Shown here: positions 26,816 to 35,950 of the stretch, piece after piece
Layout: the number at the start of each line of letters is the position of its first letter
How positions within the stretch are numbered: position 1 is the first letter of the stretch
NCBI GenBank assembly: GCA_013141455.1
Contig: JABFQW010000017.1
Span: forward strand, 1 to 44,150
Length of the DNA: 44,150 nt
From: Bacteroidales bacterium
GTDB lineage: Bacteria; Bacteroidota; Bacteroidia; Bacteroidales; F082
Direction: 5' to 3'
Notes under the pieces: model-generated
What the model was told of the DNA's origin: nothing
The model's input: the letters and a program-made list of their open reading frames with translations, nothing else
Database searches by the model: none
Translations under genes and position numbers: made by a program

Positions 26816-27298
26816 ATGACGTTAAAATTCAATCAACTACCTGTATTTATTTTTATCATTCTATTGTCATTCATGGTAATATCGTGTGGTAAGGCTCCGC
26901 TTTTTGATAATAACCTTGCTATTAAAGATTCGATATGGAAGGCAGATGATAATGCCTTATTTGAGGTGAATGTAACAGATACAACCAAAAACTACAAATT
27001 CTATATCAATATCAGGCATACAGTTGCCTATCGTTACAGCAATTTGTATGTTTTCATGAATACACGTCTCCCAAATGGAAATATTACACGCGATACCCTT
27101 GAATGTATGTTGGCAACACCCGAAGGAAAATGGCTTGGTAAAGGATTCGGTGAATTAAAAGATAACCAGATACTATTGAACTCAGCCTTACGTTTTCCGT
27201 TAAAAGGAAAGTATATTTTTGAACTTGAACAGGGAATGCGTGTTAAAGAACTCAATGATATTTCGGATATCGGTATCAGGATAGAAAGAGCTTTTTAA
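26816..27298 (+). CDS. gldH: Gliding motility/type IX secretion lipoprotein GldH
   Basis: A 160-residue lipoprotein. The signal peptide ends in the lipobox VISC with the lipidated cysteine at residue 24. The mature part carries the family pattern HTVAYRYSNLYVFMNT followed by TRDTLECMLATPEGKWLGKG near residues 80-120. GldH is needed for gliding and surface protein export in flavobacteria. The ATG at 26816 gives a standard signal peptide; an in-frame TTG at 26786 would add ten unlikely residues. It follows ricT by 26 bases and precedes the penicillin-binding protein gene after a heptad repeat. SprE in this window acts in the same pathway. Confidence 0.88.
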   Translation: MTLKFNQLPVFIFIILLSFMVISCGKAPLFDNNLAIKDSIWKADDNALFEVNVTDTTKNYKFYINIRHTVAYRYSNLYVFMNTRLPNGNITRDTLECMLATPEGKWLGKGFGELKDNQILLNSALRFPLKGKYIFELEQGMRVKELNDISDIGIRIERAF

Positions 27299-27300
27299 TA

Positions 27301-27343
27301 CCAGCAGCAAGTAATCAGCAGCAAGTAACCAGCAACAAGAAAC
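27301..27343. repeat. Degenerate 7-base tandem repeat between gldH and the PBP gene
   Basis: After one leading C the sequence runs CAGCAGC, AAGTAAT, CAGCAGC, AAGTAAC, CAGCAAC, AAGAAAC. Read on the other strand this gives GTTGCTG and GTTACTT heptads, the same theme as the first half of the repeat at 2618-2693. Confidence 0.75.
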
Positions 27344-27364
27344 CTGACACAAACGACAAAACAC

Positions 27365-29641
27365 ATGAAATCATCTTCGAAAAATAAGTCGAATTTTGTG
27401 AAGTATATCATCTGGCTTTGGGTGTTATTTTTAGTTTTTCTGGCCGGATCAGGCATTTTCTTTTATGGAATAGCTAATGAATGGTTTGGCGAAATGCCTT
27501 CGTTCAGCGATCTTGAGAATCCACAAACAAACCTGGCTTCAGAAGTCTATTCTGCTGATAAGGAGCTGCTTGGCGCATATTACGTCGAAAATCGTTCGAA
27601 CAGTCATTACAGCGATCTTTCACCCGATTTGGTTAATGCGTTGCTGGCCATTGAGGATATCCGGTTTACCGAACATTCCGGAATCGATCTCAAGGCATTG
27701 TTCAGGGTAGCCTGGGGCGTAACAACCGGAAACAGTAAAGGCGGTGGAAGTACACTTACGCAGCAGTTAGCCAAAAATCTGTTCCCCCGCGGACAGAATC
27801 TGTCTAATACAAAATTGATCATCCGTAAATTTCAGGAATGGGTGACAGCCATCAAACTCGAGCATAATTATTCCAAACAGGAAATTATTGCCATGTATCT
27901 GAATACGGTTCCTTTTGGTAGTCATTCGTTCGGAATAAAATCTGCTGCCCTCACTTTCTTTAATAAATCACCTGATTCCTTGTCATTGGAAGAGGCTGCT
28001 TTAATGGCTGGCGTGGTGAATGCGCCTACATGGTACAGTCCGGTTCGAAATCCCGAACGGGCATTAAAAAGACGCAATCTTGTGCTGCAACAGATGATGA
28101 CCTATGGTTTCATCAAACAGGATGTTTATGAATCGGTAATCCAAAAGCCGATTGATATGTCGAGCTACGGTATCATGGATCACAACAGTGGGCAGGCAAC
28201 CTATTTTCGTGAATTTTTGAGAGGCGAGTTGCATAAATGGGCTGCGACACATTTTAAAGCAGATGGTAAGCCGTATGATATCTACAAAGACGGATTAAAG
28301 ATTTACACCACCATCAATTCGAAGATGCAGCGGTATGCCGAAGAGGCCATACGCGAACATCTGGGTGGTGATTTGCAACCGAATTTTTATGCCCATTGGA
28401 AGCATCATTCTTATGCACCTTTTGTTTTCCCTGATCAGGATATTGCAACAGAGGTTGATAAAATAATGACACAGGCTATGAAACGGTCCGACAGGTATCG
28501 TTATATGAAAAAAGCCGGTGCATCGAATGACGAAATAGCGCAGGCATTCAGGATGCCTGTCAGGATGCGGGTTTTTTCGTGGAGGGGGAATGTTGATACG
28601 ATTATGACGCCCATGGATTCGATAAGATATTACAAGTTTTTTCTGATGGCAAGCATGATGTCAGTCGAATCGAAAACCGGATTTGTAAGAACCTACGTCG
28701 GTGGTAATGATTACCGGTTTTTTCAATATGATCATGTAACCCAATCGAGACGGCAGGTAGGCTCCACTTTCAAGCCATTCCTTTATACACTGGCGATGCA
28801 GGAAGGCGAATACACGCCCTGTTACAAGGTGCCGAATATTAGCTATAGCGTACAACTTTTTGATGGAACCTATTGGGAACCCAAGAATTCGTCAGATGAA
28901 CGTTTGGGTGAAGAGGTTACATTGAAATGGGCGCTGGCAAACTCCAATAACTGGATTTCTGCTTACCTGATCAAACGATTTTCACCTGAATCGGTGATTC
29001 AGATGGCCCGCAAAATGGGGGTTACATCACCTATTGATGCTGTTCCGGCCATCGCTCTCGGAACCCCTGATCTTACGTTGTATGAGATGGTTGGTGCTAT
29101 GAATACGTTTGCCAACAAAGGGGTTTATATCAAACCAATTTTTGTCACCAAAATTGAAGATAAACACGGGAATATCATCGAACGATTTGTGGCTGAAAAA
29201 AATGAGGCATTAGATGAAATTACGGCCTATAAAATGATCGAATTGATGAAAGGTGTGGTTGAAGAAGGAACAGCAAGACGCTTGCAGTTTAAATATGGTC
29301 TCACCAATCCGATTGCCGGTAAAACCGGGACCACTCAAAATCAGAGCGATGGGTGGTTTATGGGCATCACACCCGATCTCACAACGGGTGTATGGGTTGG
29401 CGCCGAAGACCGTAGCGTGCATTTCAGAACCATCACCATGGGACAAGGTGCCAATATGGCATTACCAATATTCGGGATTTTTATGCAGAAAGTGTATGCC
29501 GACCGCTCTTTGCATATAAGCCAGGGCGAGTTTGACAGGCCACTCTCAGATGTATCTTTGGATTTCGATTGCGATCGGTATGATAAATTGAACCGCAACA
29601 GCACCAAAGCCAGAAACAAGGCGAATGAGGATGAGTTTTGA
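27365..29641 (+). CDS. Class A penicillin-binding protein (PBP1A type)
   Basis: A 758-residue bifunctional peptidoglycan synthase anchored by one N-terminal helix (about 13-37). The GT51 glycosyltransferase domain (about 65-245) has catalytic E97 in AIEDIRFTEH and GGGSTLTQQLAKNLFPR. The transpeptidase domain has the acyl-ester serine S467 in STFK (467-470), SNN at 527-529 and KTGT from 653. It polymerises glycan strands and cross-links stems on the outer face of the inner membrane. Its place after gldH repeats a known Bacteroidota order. It ends 18 bases from the convergent GT2 gene and I see no terminator there. Confidence 0.94.
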   Translation: MKSSSKNKSNFVKYIIWLWVLFLVFLAGSGIFFYGIANEWFGEMPSFSDLENPQTNLASEVYSADKELLGAYYVENRSNSHYSDLSPDLVNALLAIEDIRFTEHSGIDLKALFRVAWGVTTGNSKGGGSTLTQQLAKNLFPRGQNLSNTKLIIRKFQEWVTAIKLEHNYSKQEIIAMYLNTVPFGSHSFGIKSAALTFFNKSPDSLSLEEAALMAGVVNAPTWYSPVRNPERALKRRNLVLQQMMTYGFIKQDVYESVIQKPIDMSSYGIMDHNSGQATYFREFLRGELHKWAATHFKADGKPYDIYKDGLKIYTTINSKMQRYAEEAIREHLGGDLQPNFYAHWKHHSYAPFVFPDQDIATEVDKIMTQAMKRSDRYRYMKKAGASNDEIAQAFRMPVRMRVFSWRGNVDTIMTPMDSIRYYKFFLMASMMSVESKTGFVRTYVGGNDYRFFQYDHVTQSRRQVGSTFKPFLYTLAMQEGEYTPCYKVPNISYSVQLFDGTYWEPKNSSDERLGEEVTLKWALANSNNWISAYLIKRFSPESVIQMARKMGVTSPIDAVPAIALGTPDLTLYEMVGAMNTFANKGVYIKPIFVTKIEDKHGNIIERFVAEKNEALDEITAYKMIELMKGVVEEGTARRLQFKYGLTNPIAGKTGTTQNQSDGWFMGITPDLTTGVWVGAEDRSVHFRTITMGQGANMALPIFGIFMQKVYADRSLHISQGEFDRPLSDVSLDFDCDRYDKLNRNSTKARNKANEDEF

Positions 29642-29659
29642 GCGAATCAGAATTTGATT

Positions 29660-30592
29660 TTACTCAAGCTGCTTTTCTTCGATGATATACAACGGACGTT
29701 TTCGAACTGTAGTGTTGATCCGGCTTATATATTCACCAATAATTCCGATGGCAATCAGTTGAATACCACCAATAAACATGGTGCTAATGATTAATGAAGT
29801 CCAGCCTGTGATCGTTTCGTTAAGGATGAAATGGCTGATCAATGCGTAGATGATAACAAGAAGTGAAAATCCTGAAACGATAAAACCGGTAGTAGTAGCA
29901 ATTTTTAAGGGAACATCAGAAAAAGCGGTGATTCCGTCAATTGCAAAACGAAGCATCTTACGAAATGGATAACCGGTTGTACCATATTTTCGTGCGTCAC
30001 GGTCAAATTCAATAAAAGTTTGCTTATATCCTAACCAGGCAATTTGTCCACGCAGGAATTTGGCTGGTTCCGGCATTTCTTTTAAATGTTCGACAATCAC
30101 CCTGTCTATCAATCGAAAATCACCGGTATCAACCGGAATCTGCACTCCGGTAAGTTTAACCAAAAGACGATAGAAAAGCTTGGCAGACAACTTCTTAAAA
30201 AATGATTCACCTGACCGGGAACGCCTTTTCGCATATACTACCATGTAACCTTCGCTGTACTTCCTGTACATCTCACCAATAATTTCAGGTGGATCCTGCA
30301 GATCACCATCGATGATAATAACAGCTTTGCCCTGTGTATGCTCTAACCCGGCAGTTACGGCTATCTGATGTCCAAAGTTCCGGCTAAAACTCAGGTATTT
30401 TACGAATGGATGACGTGAGGCTAAATCTTTTAATACGGTCAACGAATTATCTGTACTGCAATCATTTACAAATATCAATTCAAAATCCGGAGTGATTTTG
30501 ATTACCGATTCCTCTAAGCGTTTTAAAAGTTCGGGCAATCCTGCCTCTTCATTAAAAATGGGTATTACAACTGAAATGATGATTTGATTCAT
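29660..30592 (-). CDS. GT2 glycosyltransferase, polyprenyl-phosphate sugar synthase type
   Basis: A 310-residue enzyme that probably transfers a sugar from a nucleotide donor to undecaprenyl phosphate. The catalytic domain (1-215) shows VVIPIFNEEAGLPEL, FVNDCSTDNS, the DxD pair D95/D97 in IIDGDLQDPP and RNFGHQIAVTAGL. Two C-terminal hydrophobic helices (about 230-255 and 265-290) anchor it, as in ArnC/GtrB/DPM1-like proteins. Its start overlaps the stop of the GT39 gene upstream by 4 bases (29660-30592 and 30589-32082), so they form one unit: this enzyme makes the lipid-linked sugar that the GT39 enzyme uses. Confidence 0.9.
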   Translation of the reverse strand: MNQIIISVVIPIFNEEAGLPELLKRLEESVIKITPDFELIFVNDCSTDNSLTVLKDLASRHPFVKYLSFSRNFGHQIAVTAGLEHTQGKAVIIIDGDLQDPPEIIGEMYRKYSEGYMVVYAKRRSRSGESFFKKLSAKLFYRLLVKLTGVQIPVDTGDFRLIDRVIVEHLKEMPEPAKFLRGQIAWLGYKQTFIEFDRDARKYGTTGYPFRKMLRFAIDGITAFSDVPLKIATTTGFIVSGFSLLVIIYALISHFILNETITGWTSLIISTMFIGGIQLIAIGIIGEYISRINTTVRKRPLYIIEEKQLE

Positions 30593-32082
30593 TTTCGTTT
30601 TAAAAGTTTATAGGTTATTATCTTGTCTCCTTTTCTCATTATCTCAACATCAAATTTCTTATTCAGCGATTCAATAAGTTTAGGTTGATAGCTAATCACT
30701 TGGTCGTCAGTGTTTAATCGTGTCAATTCTTTTAAACTGATATTTATCCCTTGGTCCTGAAGCTTGTAAATGTAAGGCCATATCATCGCATTATAACCAT
30801 CATAGATCACATTAATATTTTTCAGATCATGTTTGCCCTGCAATGCATCTCTCAGGTAATAGGGAAGTGTGTATTCAGCTTTTTCCCAATAATCATCCTG
30901 GGGTTTATACGATTGTTTGGTAATAATTGTCATCATATCAGTTAGAAACACTACAATCGACAACAAAATAATGATCCCGCCGATTTTGCGGTAAATACCT
31001 TTAAGCGGTAATTGATTTCTAATTTGAAGTAGATAGCTAAATACAAAGGAGACTACTATTGCAAAGAAGGGATACATTGGCAAATCGTACCATGAAAGTT
31101 TTGTTTTGCCCATTGATATGATCATGAAGTAACTAACAATCAGTAATATGACAAATATTGTAAGCTTTTTGATTCGTTGATCTTTAAGGAGAAATAAACC
31201 TGCTAAAGCACCTGGCAGAATCAGAAGAAAGTAATCTTTATACCTGTATTTCAGAAGTTGATCGTAATAAAAACGGAATGGTTCATTATGAAATTCAATT
31301 ACATTTAAATATCGACCCAATAATTCATTCTCCGACACTGCTTTAAGATAACCCGGTGCAGCATATTCACGCAGTAGATAAAAACCGATAGTGATTCCGA
31401 TAAAAATTACCGAACCAAAATAGAAATGATTGTTTTTTAAAAGGTCGGCTATTTTTTTTCGGTAGATGACATACATCATCAATGCAGGGAGGAAAAGTAA
31501 TGCAGAAATACTTTTCGTTAATACACCCAATGCAAGGCTGATGAAGAAAATATATAAATTTACTGGTCTCTTGTTTTCGATAAATAGCCAGAACATCAGG
31601 CAACTCAATGTTGTAAAAAAAACGAGTAAGGCATCGTAATCGCCTGTGCGGGTACCGTGAATATTGATATAACCTCTCGAACTTAACAATACCAGGGCTG
31701 CGATGAGTCCGGTTACAACGCTCTTAGTTTGTTTGATGACGAAAAAGTAAACCAACAGTATGGTAGCACTTCCTGCCAATGCTGAGGGAAGGCGCACTGC
31801 AAGTTCTAAGTTATCGATGAAATTAAGAAAGAACGATTGTATCCAGATGAGCAGCGGTGGTTTGGTATTCCACAGATCGGGTTTGCCTAAATATTTTGTT
31901 ACCAATAAATCGCCTGAACGCCACATTTCGTACGCATTCATTGTAACCCTTGCTTCGTCCCAAATTCGAATGCTTAGGTTTCCCAAATGACCAAACAAGG
32001 GGAAATACATCAATAGTAACAACAGGATTAAAACAGTGAGTACTGGTTTAGCGTAAATCAGTTTTGCTAAGCGGTTGGCCAT
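30589..32082 (-). CDS. ArnT/GT39-type integral membrane glycosyltransferase
   Basis: A roughly 497-residue membrane enzyme with about 11-12 helices that uses a polyprenyl-phosphate sugar on the periplasmic side. The first outer loop has the catalytic-type motif IWDEAR (D42, E43 from this start), followed by WNTKPPLLIWIQ, the GT39/ArnT signature. The acceptor, such as lipid A or another glycan, cannot be told. An ATG at 32172 would add 30 residues, but a promoter at 32109-32137 lies inside that extension and would start transcription near 32103, so I choose 32082. It shares an operon with the GT2 gene. Confidence 0.86.
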   Translation of the reverse strand: MANRLAKLIYAKPVLTVLILLLLLMYFPLFGHLGNLSIRIWDEARVTMNAYEMWRSGDLLVTKYLGKPDLWNTKPPLLIWIQSFFLNFIDNLELAVRLPSALAGSATILLVYFFVIKQTKSVVTGLIAALVLLSSRGYINIHGTRTGDYDALLVFFTTLSCLMFWLFIENKRPVNLYIFFISLALGVLTKSISALLFLPALMMYVIYRKKIADLLKNNHFYFGSVIFIGITIGFYLLREYAAPGYLKAVSENELLGRYLNVIEFHNEPFRFYYDQLLKYRYKDYFLLILPGALAGLFLLKDQRIKKLTIFVILLIVSYFMIISMGKTKLSWYDLPMYPFFAIVVSFVFSYLLQIRNQLPLKGIYRKIGGIIILLSIVVFLTDMMTIITKQSYKPQDDYWEKAEYTLPYYLRDALQGKHDLKNINVIYDGYNAMIWPYIYKLQDQGINISLKELTRLNTDDQVISYQPKLIESLNKKFDVEIMRKGDKIITYKLLKRK

Positions 32083-32108
32083 CCTGATGAATCTCTCGAT
32101 TAATTTTA

Positions 32109-32137
32109 CAAAAATAGTATTGTATCCGGGAGGCAAA
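32109..32137 (-). promoter_or_regulatory. Bacteroidota-type promoter of the GT39-GT2 operon
   Basis: On the minus strand TATTTTTG (32109-32116) is the -7 element and TTTG (32134-32137) the -33, with 17 bases between. It implies a leader of about 20 bases before the ATG at 32082. Confidence 0.6.
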
Positions 32138-32253
32138 GTTAGTTTTATTGTATCACATATCGTATTGTTCAACCCATCGAAAATATGGCCATGTTGAATG
32201 TTCTTTTCCTGACATTACCGATTGTTCAGCCGAAATATTCAGGCATGAAAAGC

Positions 32254-32287
32254 ACAAAAAAAAAGCCTTGAACGTATTCAAGGCTTT
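32254..32287 (-). terminator. Rho-independent terminator of the cold-shock gene
   Basis: The arms AAAGCCTTGAA (32262-32272) and TTCAAGGCTTT (32277-32287) pair perfectly around a 4-base loop. The minus-strand T tract corresponds to the A run at 32256-32264. Confidence 0.9.
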
Positions 32288-32310
32288 CTGATGTCAACAA
32301 GCAAAATTTA

Positions 32311-32502
32311 TTAAGCTTTTCTAACATTTACGGCATTAAGTCCTTTGCGACCATCCTGCAGCTCGAAAGTCACAACATCGTTTTCTTTGATTTGATCGAT
32401 CAAGCCGTTGGCGTGTACGAAATACTCTTTGGTTGATTCTGCGTCTTTAATGAATCCAAAACCTTTGGAATTGTTAAAGAATTTTACGGTACCTTTGTTC
32501 AT
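32311..32502 (-). CDS. Cold-shock protein (CspA family)
   Basis: A 63-residue single-domain nucleic acid chaperone that binds single-stranded RNA and DNA through the RNP motifs KGFGFI (about 13-18) and YFVHA (about 27-31). The length is normal. It stands alone with its own terminator and a TATCTTTG -7 element at 32530-32537. No long structured leader of the E. coli cspA kind is evident, since the predicted leader is only about 20 bases. Whether it is cold-induced or constitutive cannot be seen. Confidence 0.95.
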   Translation of the reverse strand: MNKGTVKFFNNSKGFGFIKDAESTKEYFVHANGLIDQIKENDVVTFELQDGRKGLNAVNVRKA

Positions 32503-32529
32503 TGTGTTAATTTGTTAAAATATATTTCG

Positions 32530-32537
32530 CAAAGATA
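32530..32537 (-). promoter_or_regulatory. Candidate -7 element of the cold-shock gene
   Basis: Reads TATCTTTG on the minus strand, 28 bases upstream of the start codon. The sequence further upstream is very AT-rich with no -33 at the usual spacing. Confidence 0.5.
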
Positions 32538-32787
32538 ATAACAATTTGCAAATGATGCACTTAATTTTTTTTATTTGTTTTAATTGTTCAAATAATTTTT
32601 AAGTTGAATGGCAAAAAAAAAGTTGACGAAATTATTAAATAGTTGATAGTTAGATTATTGTAAAAATTTCGAATTCTTATTTTTCATGAAAAAACTTGAA
32701 AAAAAAGTAAAAATTTATTTCTATATTTCATTTTAACAAGCATAATCAGGATTAGTTATTAACAATATACAAAAGTACGGTTGCATA

Positions 32788-33225
32788 TCAGTCCCAAACA
32801 AACCTCCAGGAACCATCCAATTGCTTTTTCCAAACCGTATGAAATATCCCTGTTTTTTTTACCTCATTACCCTTTTCATCAGTTTTAGTAAAAACAAATG
32901 ATCCATACGTATAAGCTAAATCACCCGAAGCTGAAACCTCCACAAAATCAGGCGTCCAAGTAAGGTCAATGGATGAAAAATCCTGTTTGTCGAAATACGT
33001 TTTTATGGCAGTTTTACCTTTGATGAGTTCATTATTACGTTCAAGCACAGCATTTTCATCAGCAAAATGAAGAAATGCCATGGGAATACCACTTTTTTTA
33101 GCCATTTCCGCAAATGCCTTTTCAGTTTCAATTACTTCGGATTGGTGTTTTTCTGTTTGGTTTGTGATACGATTACAGCCTGGTATCACATAAAGTACGA
33201 TAAGAAGTATTGATATCCGTTTCAT
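32788..33225 (-). CDS. Small lipoprotein with SnoaL/DUF4440-like (NTF2-fold) domain
   Basis: A 145-residue predicted lipoprotein: the signal ends in VIPGC with C17 as the lipidation site. The mature part looks like the NTF2-like DUF4440 fold: an N-terminal helix (EVIETEKAFAEMAKKSGIPMAF), an INxxGxxAI-like turn (NELIKGKTAIKTYF), then beta strands ending in the family-style GxWRFVWD. These folds bind small ligands or have lost activity, and the function is unknown. It stops at the final aspartate, without the long tail some relatives have. It is transcribed alone, divergent from the acyl-ACP synthetase gene. Confidence 0.75.
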   Translation of the reverse strand: MKRISILLIVLYVIPGCNRITNQTEKHQSEVIETEKAFAEMAKKSGIPMAFLHFADENAVLERNNELIKGKTAIKTYFDKQDFSSIDLTWTPDFVEVSASGDLAYTYGSFVFTKTDEKGNEVKKTGIFHTVWKKQLDGSWRFVWD

Positions 33226-33324
33226 CTTGTTTTTTTTAAGTTATTTATCAGGCTAAATTAGCAATCAATTCTGTTTAAGCTGTATATATTGACTTTGAAA
33301 CTGAATTTGTGTCGCAATTCGTCG

Positions 33325-33332
33325 TAAATTTG
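33325..33332 (+). promoter_or_regulatory. Candidate -7 element for the three-domain acyltransferase gene
   Basis: TAAATTTG matches TAnnTTTG about 75 bases before the ATG. A TTTG lies 15 bases upstream, somewhat closer than usual. Confidence 0.45.
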
Positions 33333-33407
33333 ACCCGGGATTGTCATTATTGATTATCATGGAAATGACATAGAATCTGTCTGAGATTAAAATTCAAGCC
33401 ATACAGG

Positions 33408-35885
33408 ATGAGATATATGAGCAATAGAACTGCGATTGTTTACGGAAAACAGCACCTATCATTCACTGATTTGTTACGTAAAATTGAAGGATATGCCCTG
33501 CTTTTCACTATTGAAAAAGAGGATAGGGTCGTTGTTTTTTCGGAGAATCGTCCCGGATGGATGTATAGTTTTTACAGTATCTGGAAAAATAAAGGAATTC
33601 CCGTTCCGATCGATTATATGGCCACAGCGTCCGAGGTGGCTTTTATACTGAATGATTGCAGTCCGAAGGTGATTTTTTGTTCAAACGATCGTGAATCACT
33701 GATTAAAGAAGCCATTGCTATTGCCGGAATCGATGCAAAGATACTCTCAATTGATGATCATGAAAACACAGATAATCAATCATATAAACCCAATGGTTCT
33801 AATATTTTGGAGGTGAGCCAATCCGATGAAACGGCTGTCATTATTTACACCTCAGGTACAACAGGAAGTCCAAAAGGGGTGATGTTATCCTATTTGAATA
33901 TTTTAACCAATGTAAATGCTGTTTCAAACCGGATTAACATCTATAATCCAGAATCAAAGGTTTTGGTTTTATTACCGTTGCACCATATTTTGCCCTTGGT
34001 TGGCACCATGATTATTCCCTTTCATCTGGGAGCGATGGTGGCCATTAGTCCTTCGATGGCTTCAGCTGATATTATTGATACGCTGCAACAAAACAAGATT
34101 ACAATCATTATCGGTGTCCCACGTCTGTATGCTGCCATCCGTAAAGGGATTATTGATAAAATTGATGCGAGTTTCCTCGCCAAAAAATTGTTTTCACTTG
34201 CCAAAATATTGAATTCGAAGAAATTCTCGAAATTGGTTTTTGGCGCTGTTCATCGCAAACTTGGTGGCGCTGTCGAGGTATTGGTTGCCGGAGGAGCGGC
34301 ACTCGATCCTGTTGTGGGTAGCGATTTTCAGACGCTTGGGTTCGAGGTACTCGAAGGCTATGGTATGACCGAAGCCGCACCCATGATCACTTTTACCAGG
34401 CCGGGCAGGGTACGTATCGGATCGCCGGGCGAGGTGATGCCCGAAACGAAAATGATTATTGTTGATGACGAAATACTCGCTTCTGGACCCAATATCATGA
34501 AAGGCTATTACAACCGTCCTGAAGAAACAGCAGAGGTTTTGGTTGATGGCTGGTTACACACGGGCGATCTTGGTAGAATCGACAATGACGGATATTTATT
34601 TATCACGGGACGGAAAAAAGAAATTATCATCCTCTCGAACGGTAAAAACGTAAATCCTGTTGAGCTGGAGGAGAAATTGTTACAATACGAATTGGTAAAA
34701 GACTGCGGTGTTTTTTACAAAGACGATCAGTTGCAGTTGATTGTGATTCCCGATGCGGCTGGTTTCACCGATACGAATTTGGCGTTGGTTGAGGAGAGGA
34801 TCAAACATGAAGTGATCGAGCCTTTTAATAAAACAGTGTCATCCTATAAAAAACTTATGCGGTTCTTTGTAACTTCAGATGAGTTGCCCCGTACCCGGCT
34901 TGGGAAACTACAGCGATTCAAATTGTCCGACCTGGCGATTGATACAAGTACCGAAAAAGTAAGCGAAACAGAAAATGAGGTCACGGCTGATTTTAAGCTT
35001 ATTGCGGCTTTTATTCATTCCGAAAAAGGAAGAAAAGCCTTGTCGCGTCATCACATCGAATTTGACCTCGGTATGGATTCGCTCGATAAAATTGGATTTC
35101 AGGTATATCTGAAGCAAACTTTCGGAGTGAATCTTGAGCCTGTTAAAATGCTCGAATTCAACACAATTCAACAGCTTGCCGACTGGGTTACTATCCATAA
35201 GACAAAAACAGAAGACAGCGCTTTTAACTGGAAAGATATTTTGCGCGAAAAAGTTCATCTGCAACTGCCACGAACCTGGTTTACAGGCAATCTGACCGTG
35301 TTTTTTTCTAAAATATTTTTTCATACCTATTTCCGGTTCAACGGGAAAGGTTTATCGAACCTTCCGGATGGCCCGTTTATCTTAGCACCGAATCACCAAA
35401 GTTATTTTGACGGTTTACTTGTCGCTTCTTTTTTACAGTCAAAACTGATCAATAAAACGTATTTTTATGCGAAAGAGAAGCATATCAGACGACCATGGAT
35501 GAAGTTTCTTGCCAACAGAAACAATGTCATAATCATGGATCTGAACCGTGAGCTAAAAGAGTCAATTCAAAAATTGGCCGAGGTTTTGAAACAGAATAAA
35601 AACCTGATCATTTTTCCTGAAGGCACGCGATCGGATGACGGCAGATTAGGTCAATTCAAAAAGACTTTTGCCATTCTGAGCCGCGAACTGAATGTGCCGG
35701 TTGTCCCTGTTTCGATTTCGGGCGCCTTTGAAGCCTTGCCGAGAGGGAGTTGGTTTCCAAAGCCATTGACGAAAATCAAAATCGAGTTTTTGAAACCTGT
35801 TTATCCCAAATCGATGACCTATGATAATCTGAGCGAGCTTGTCAGGCAAAATATTCAAATAAACATTGATGCAAAATCGGTTTAA
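33408..35885 (+). CDS. Fused acyl-ACP synthetase, acyl carrier domain and PlsC acyltransferase
   Basis: An 825-residue three-domain protein. Residues 1-510 are an AMP-forming acyl ligase with the P-loop YTSGTTGSPKG (147-157), YGMTEAAP, WLHTGDLGRI and the late lysine in RTRLGKLQ. Residues about 525-600 are a phosphopantetheine carrier domain with the attachment serine S558 in GMDSLDK. Residues about 630-820 are a PlsC-type acyltransferase with HX4D at H663-D668 (NHQSYFD) and FPEGTRS near 737. It could activate a free fatty acid, hold it on its own carrier and transfer it to a lysolipid, like E. coli Aas but with the carrier built in. ATG 33417 is an alternative start. Confidence 0.88.
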   Translation: MRYMSNRTAIVYGKQHLSFTDLLRKIEGYALLFTIEKEDRVVVFSENRPGWMYSFYSIWKNKGIPVPIDYMATASEVAFILNDCSPKVIFCSNDRESLIKEAIAIAGIDAKILSIDDHENTDNQSYKPNGSNILEVSQSDETAVIIYTSGTTGSPKGVMLSYLNILTNVNAVSNRINIYNPESKVLVLLPLHHILPLVGTMIIPFHLGAMVAISPSMASADIIDTLQQNKITIIIGVPRLYAAIRKGIIDKIDASFLAKKLFSLAKILNSKKFSKLVFGAVHRKLGGAVEVLVAGGAALDPVVGSDFQTLGFEVLEGYGMTEAAPMITFTRPGRVRIGSPGEVMPETKMIIVDDEILASGPNIMKGYYNRPEETAEVLVDGWLHTGDLGRIDNDGYLFITGRKKEIIILSNGKNVNPVELEEKLLQYELVKDCGVFYKDDQLQLIVIPDAAGFTDTNLALVEERIKHEVIEPFNKTVSSYKKLMRFFVTSDELPRTRLGKLQRFKLSDLAIDTSTEKVSETENEVTADFKLIAAFIHSEKGRKALSRHHIEFDLGMDSLDKIGFQVYLKQTFGVNLEPVKMLEFNTIQQLADWVTIHKTKTEDSAFNWKDILREKVHLQLPRTWFTGNLTVFFSKIFFHTYFRFNGKGLSNLPDGPFILAPNHQSYFDGLLVASFLQSKLINKTYFYAKEKHIRRPWMKFLANRNNVIIMDLNRELKESIQKLAEVLKQNKNLIIFPEGTRSDDGRLGQFKKTFAILSRELNVPVVPVSISGAFEALPRGSWFPKPLTKIKIEFLKPVYPKSMTYDNLSELVRQNIQINIDAKSV

Positions 35886-35950
35886 ATAGCTGTGTAATTA
35901 TATTTTAATCTGCTGATACATATATTTCATTTTAGTTAATTTCATTTATC

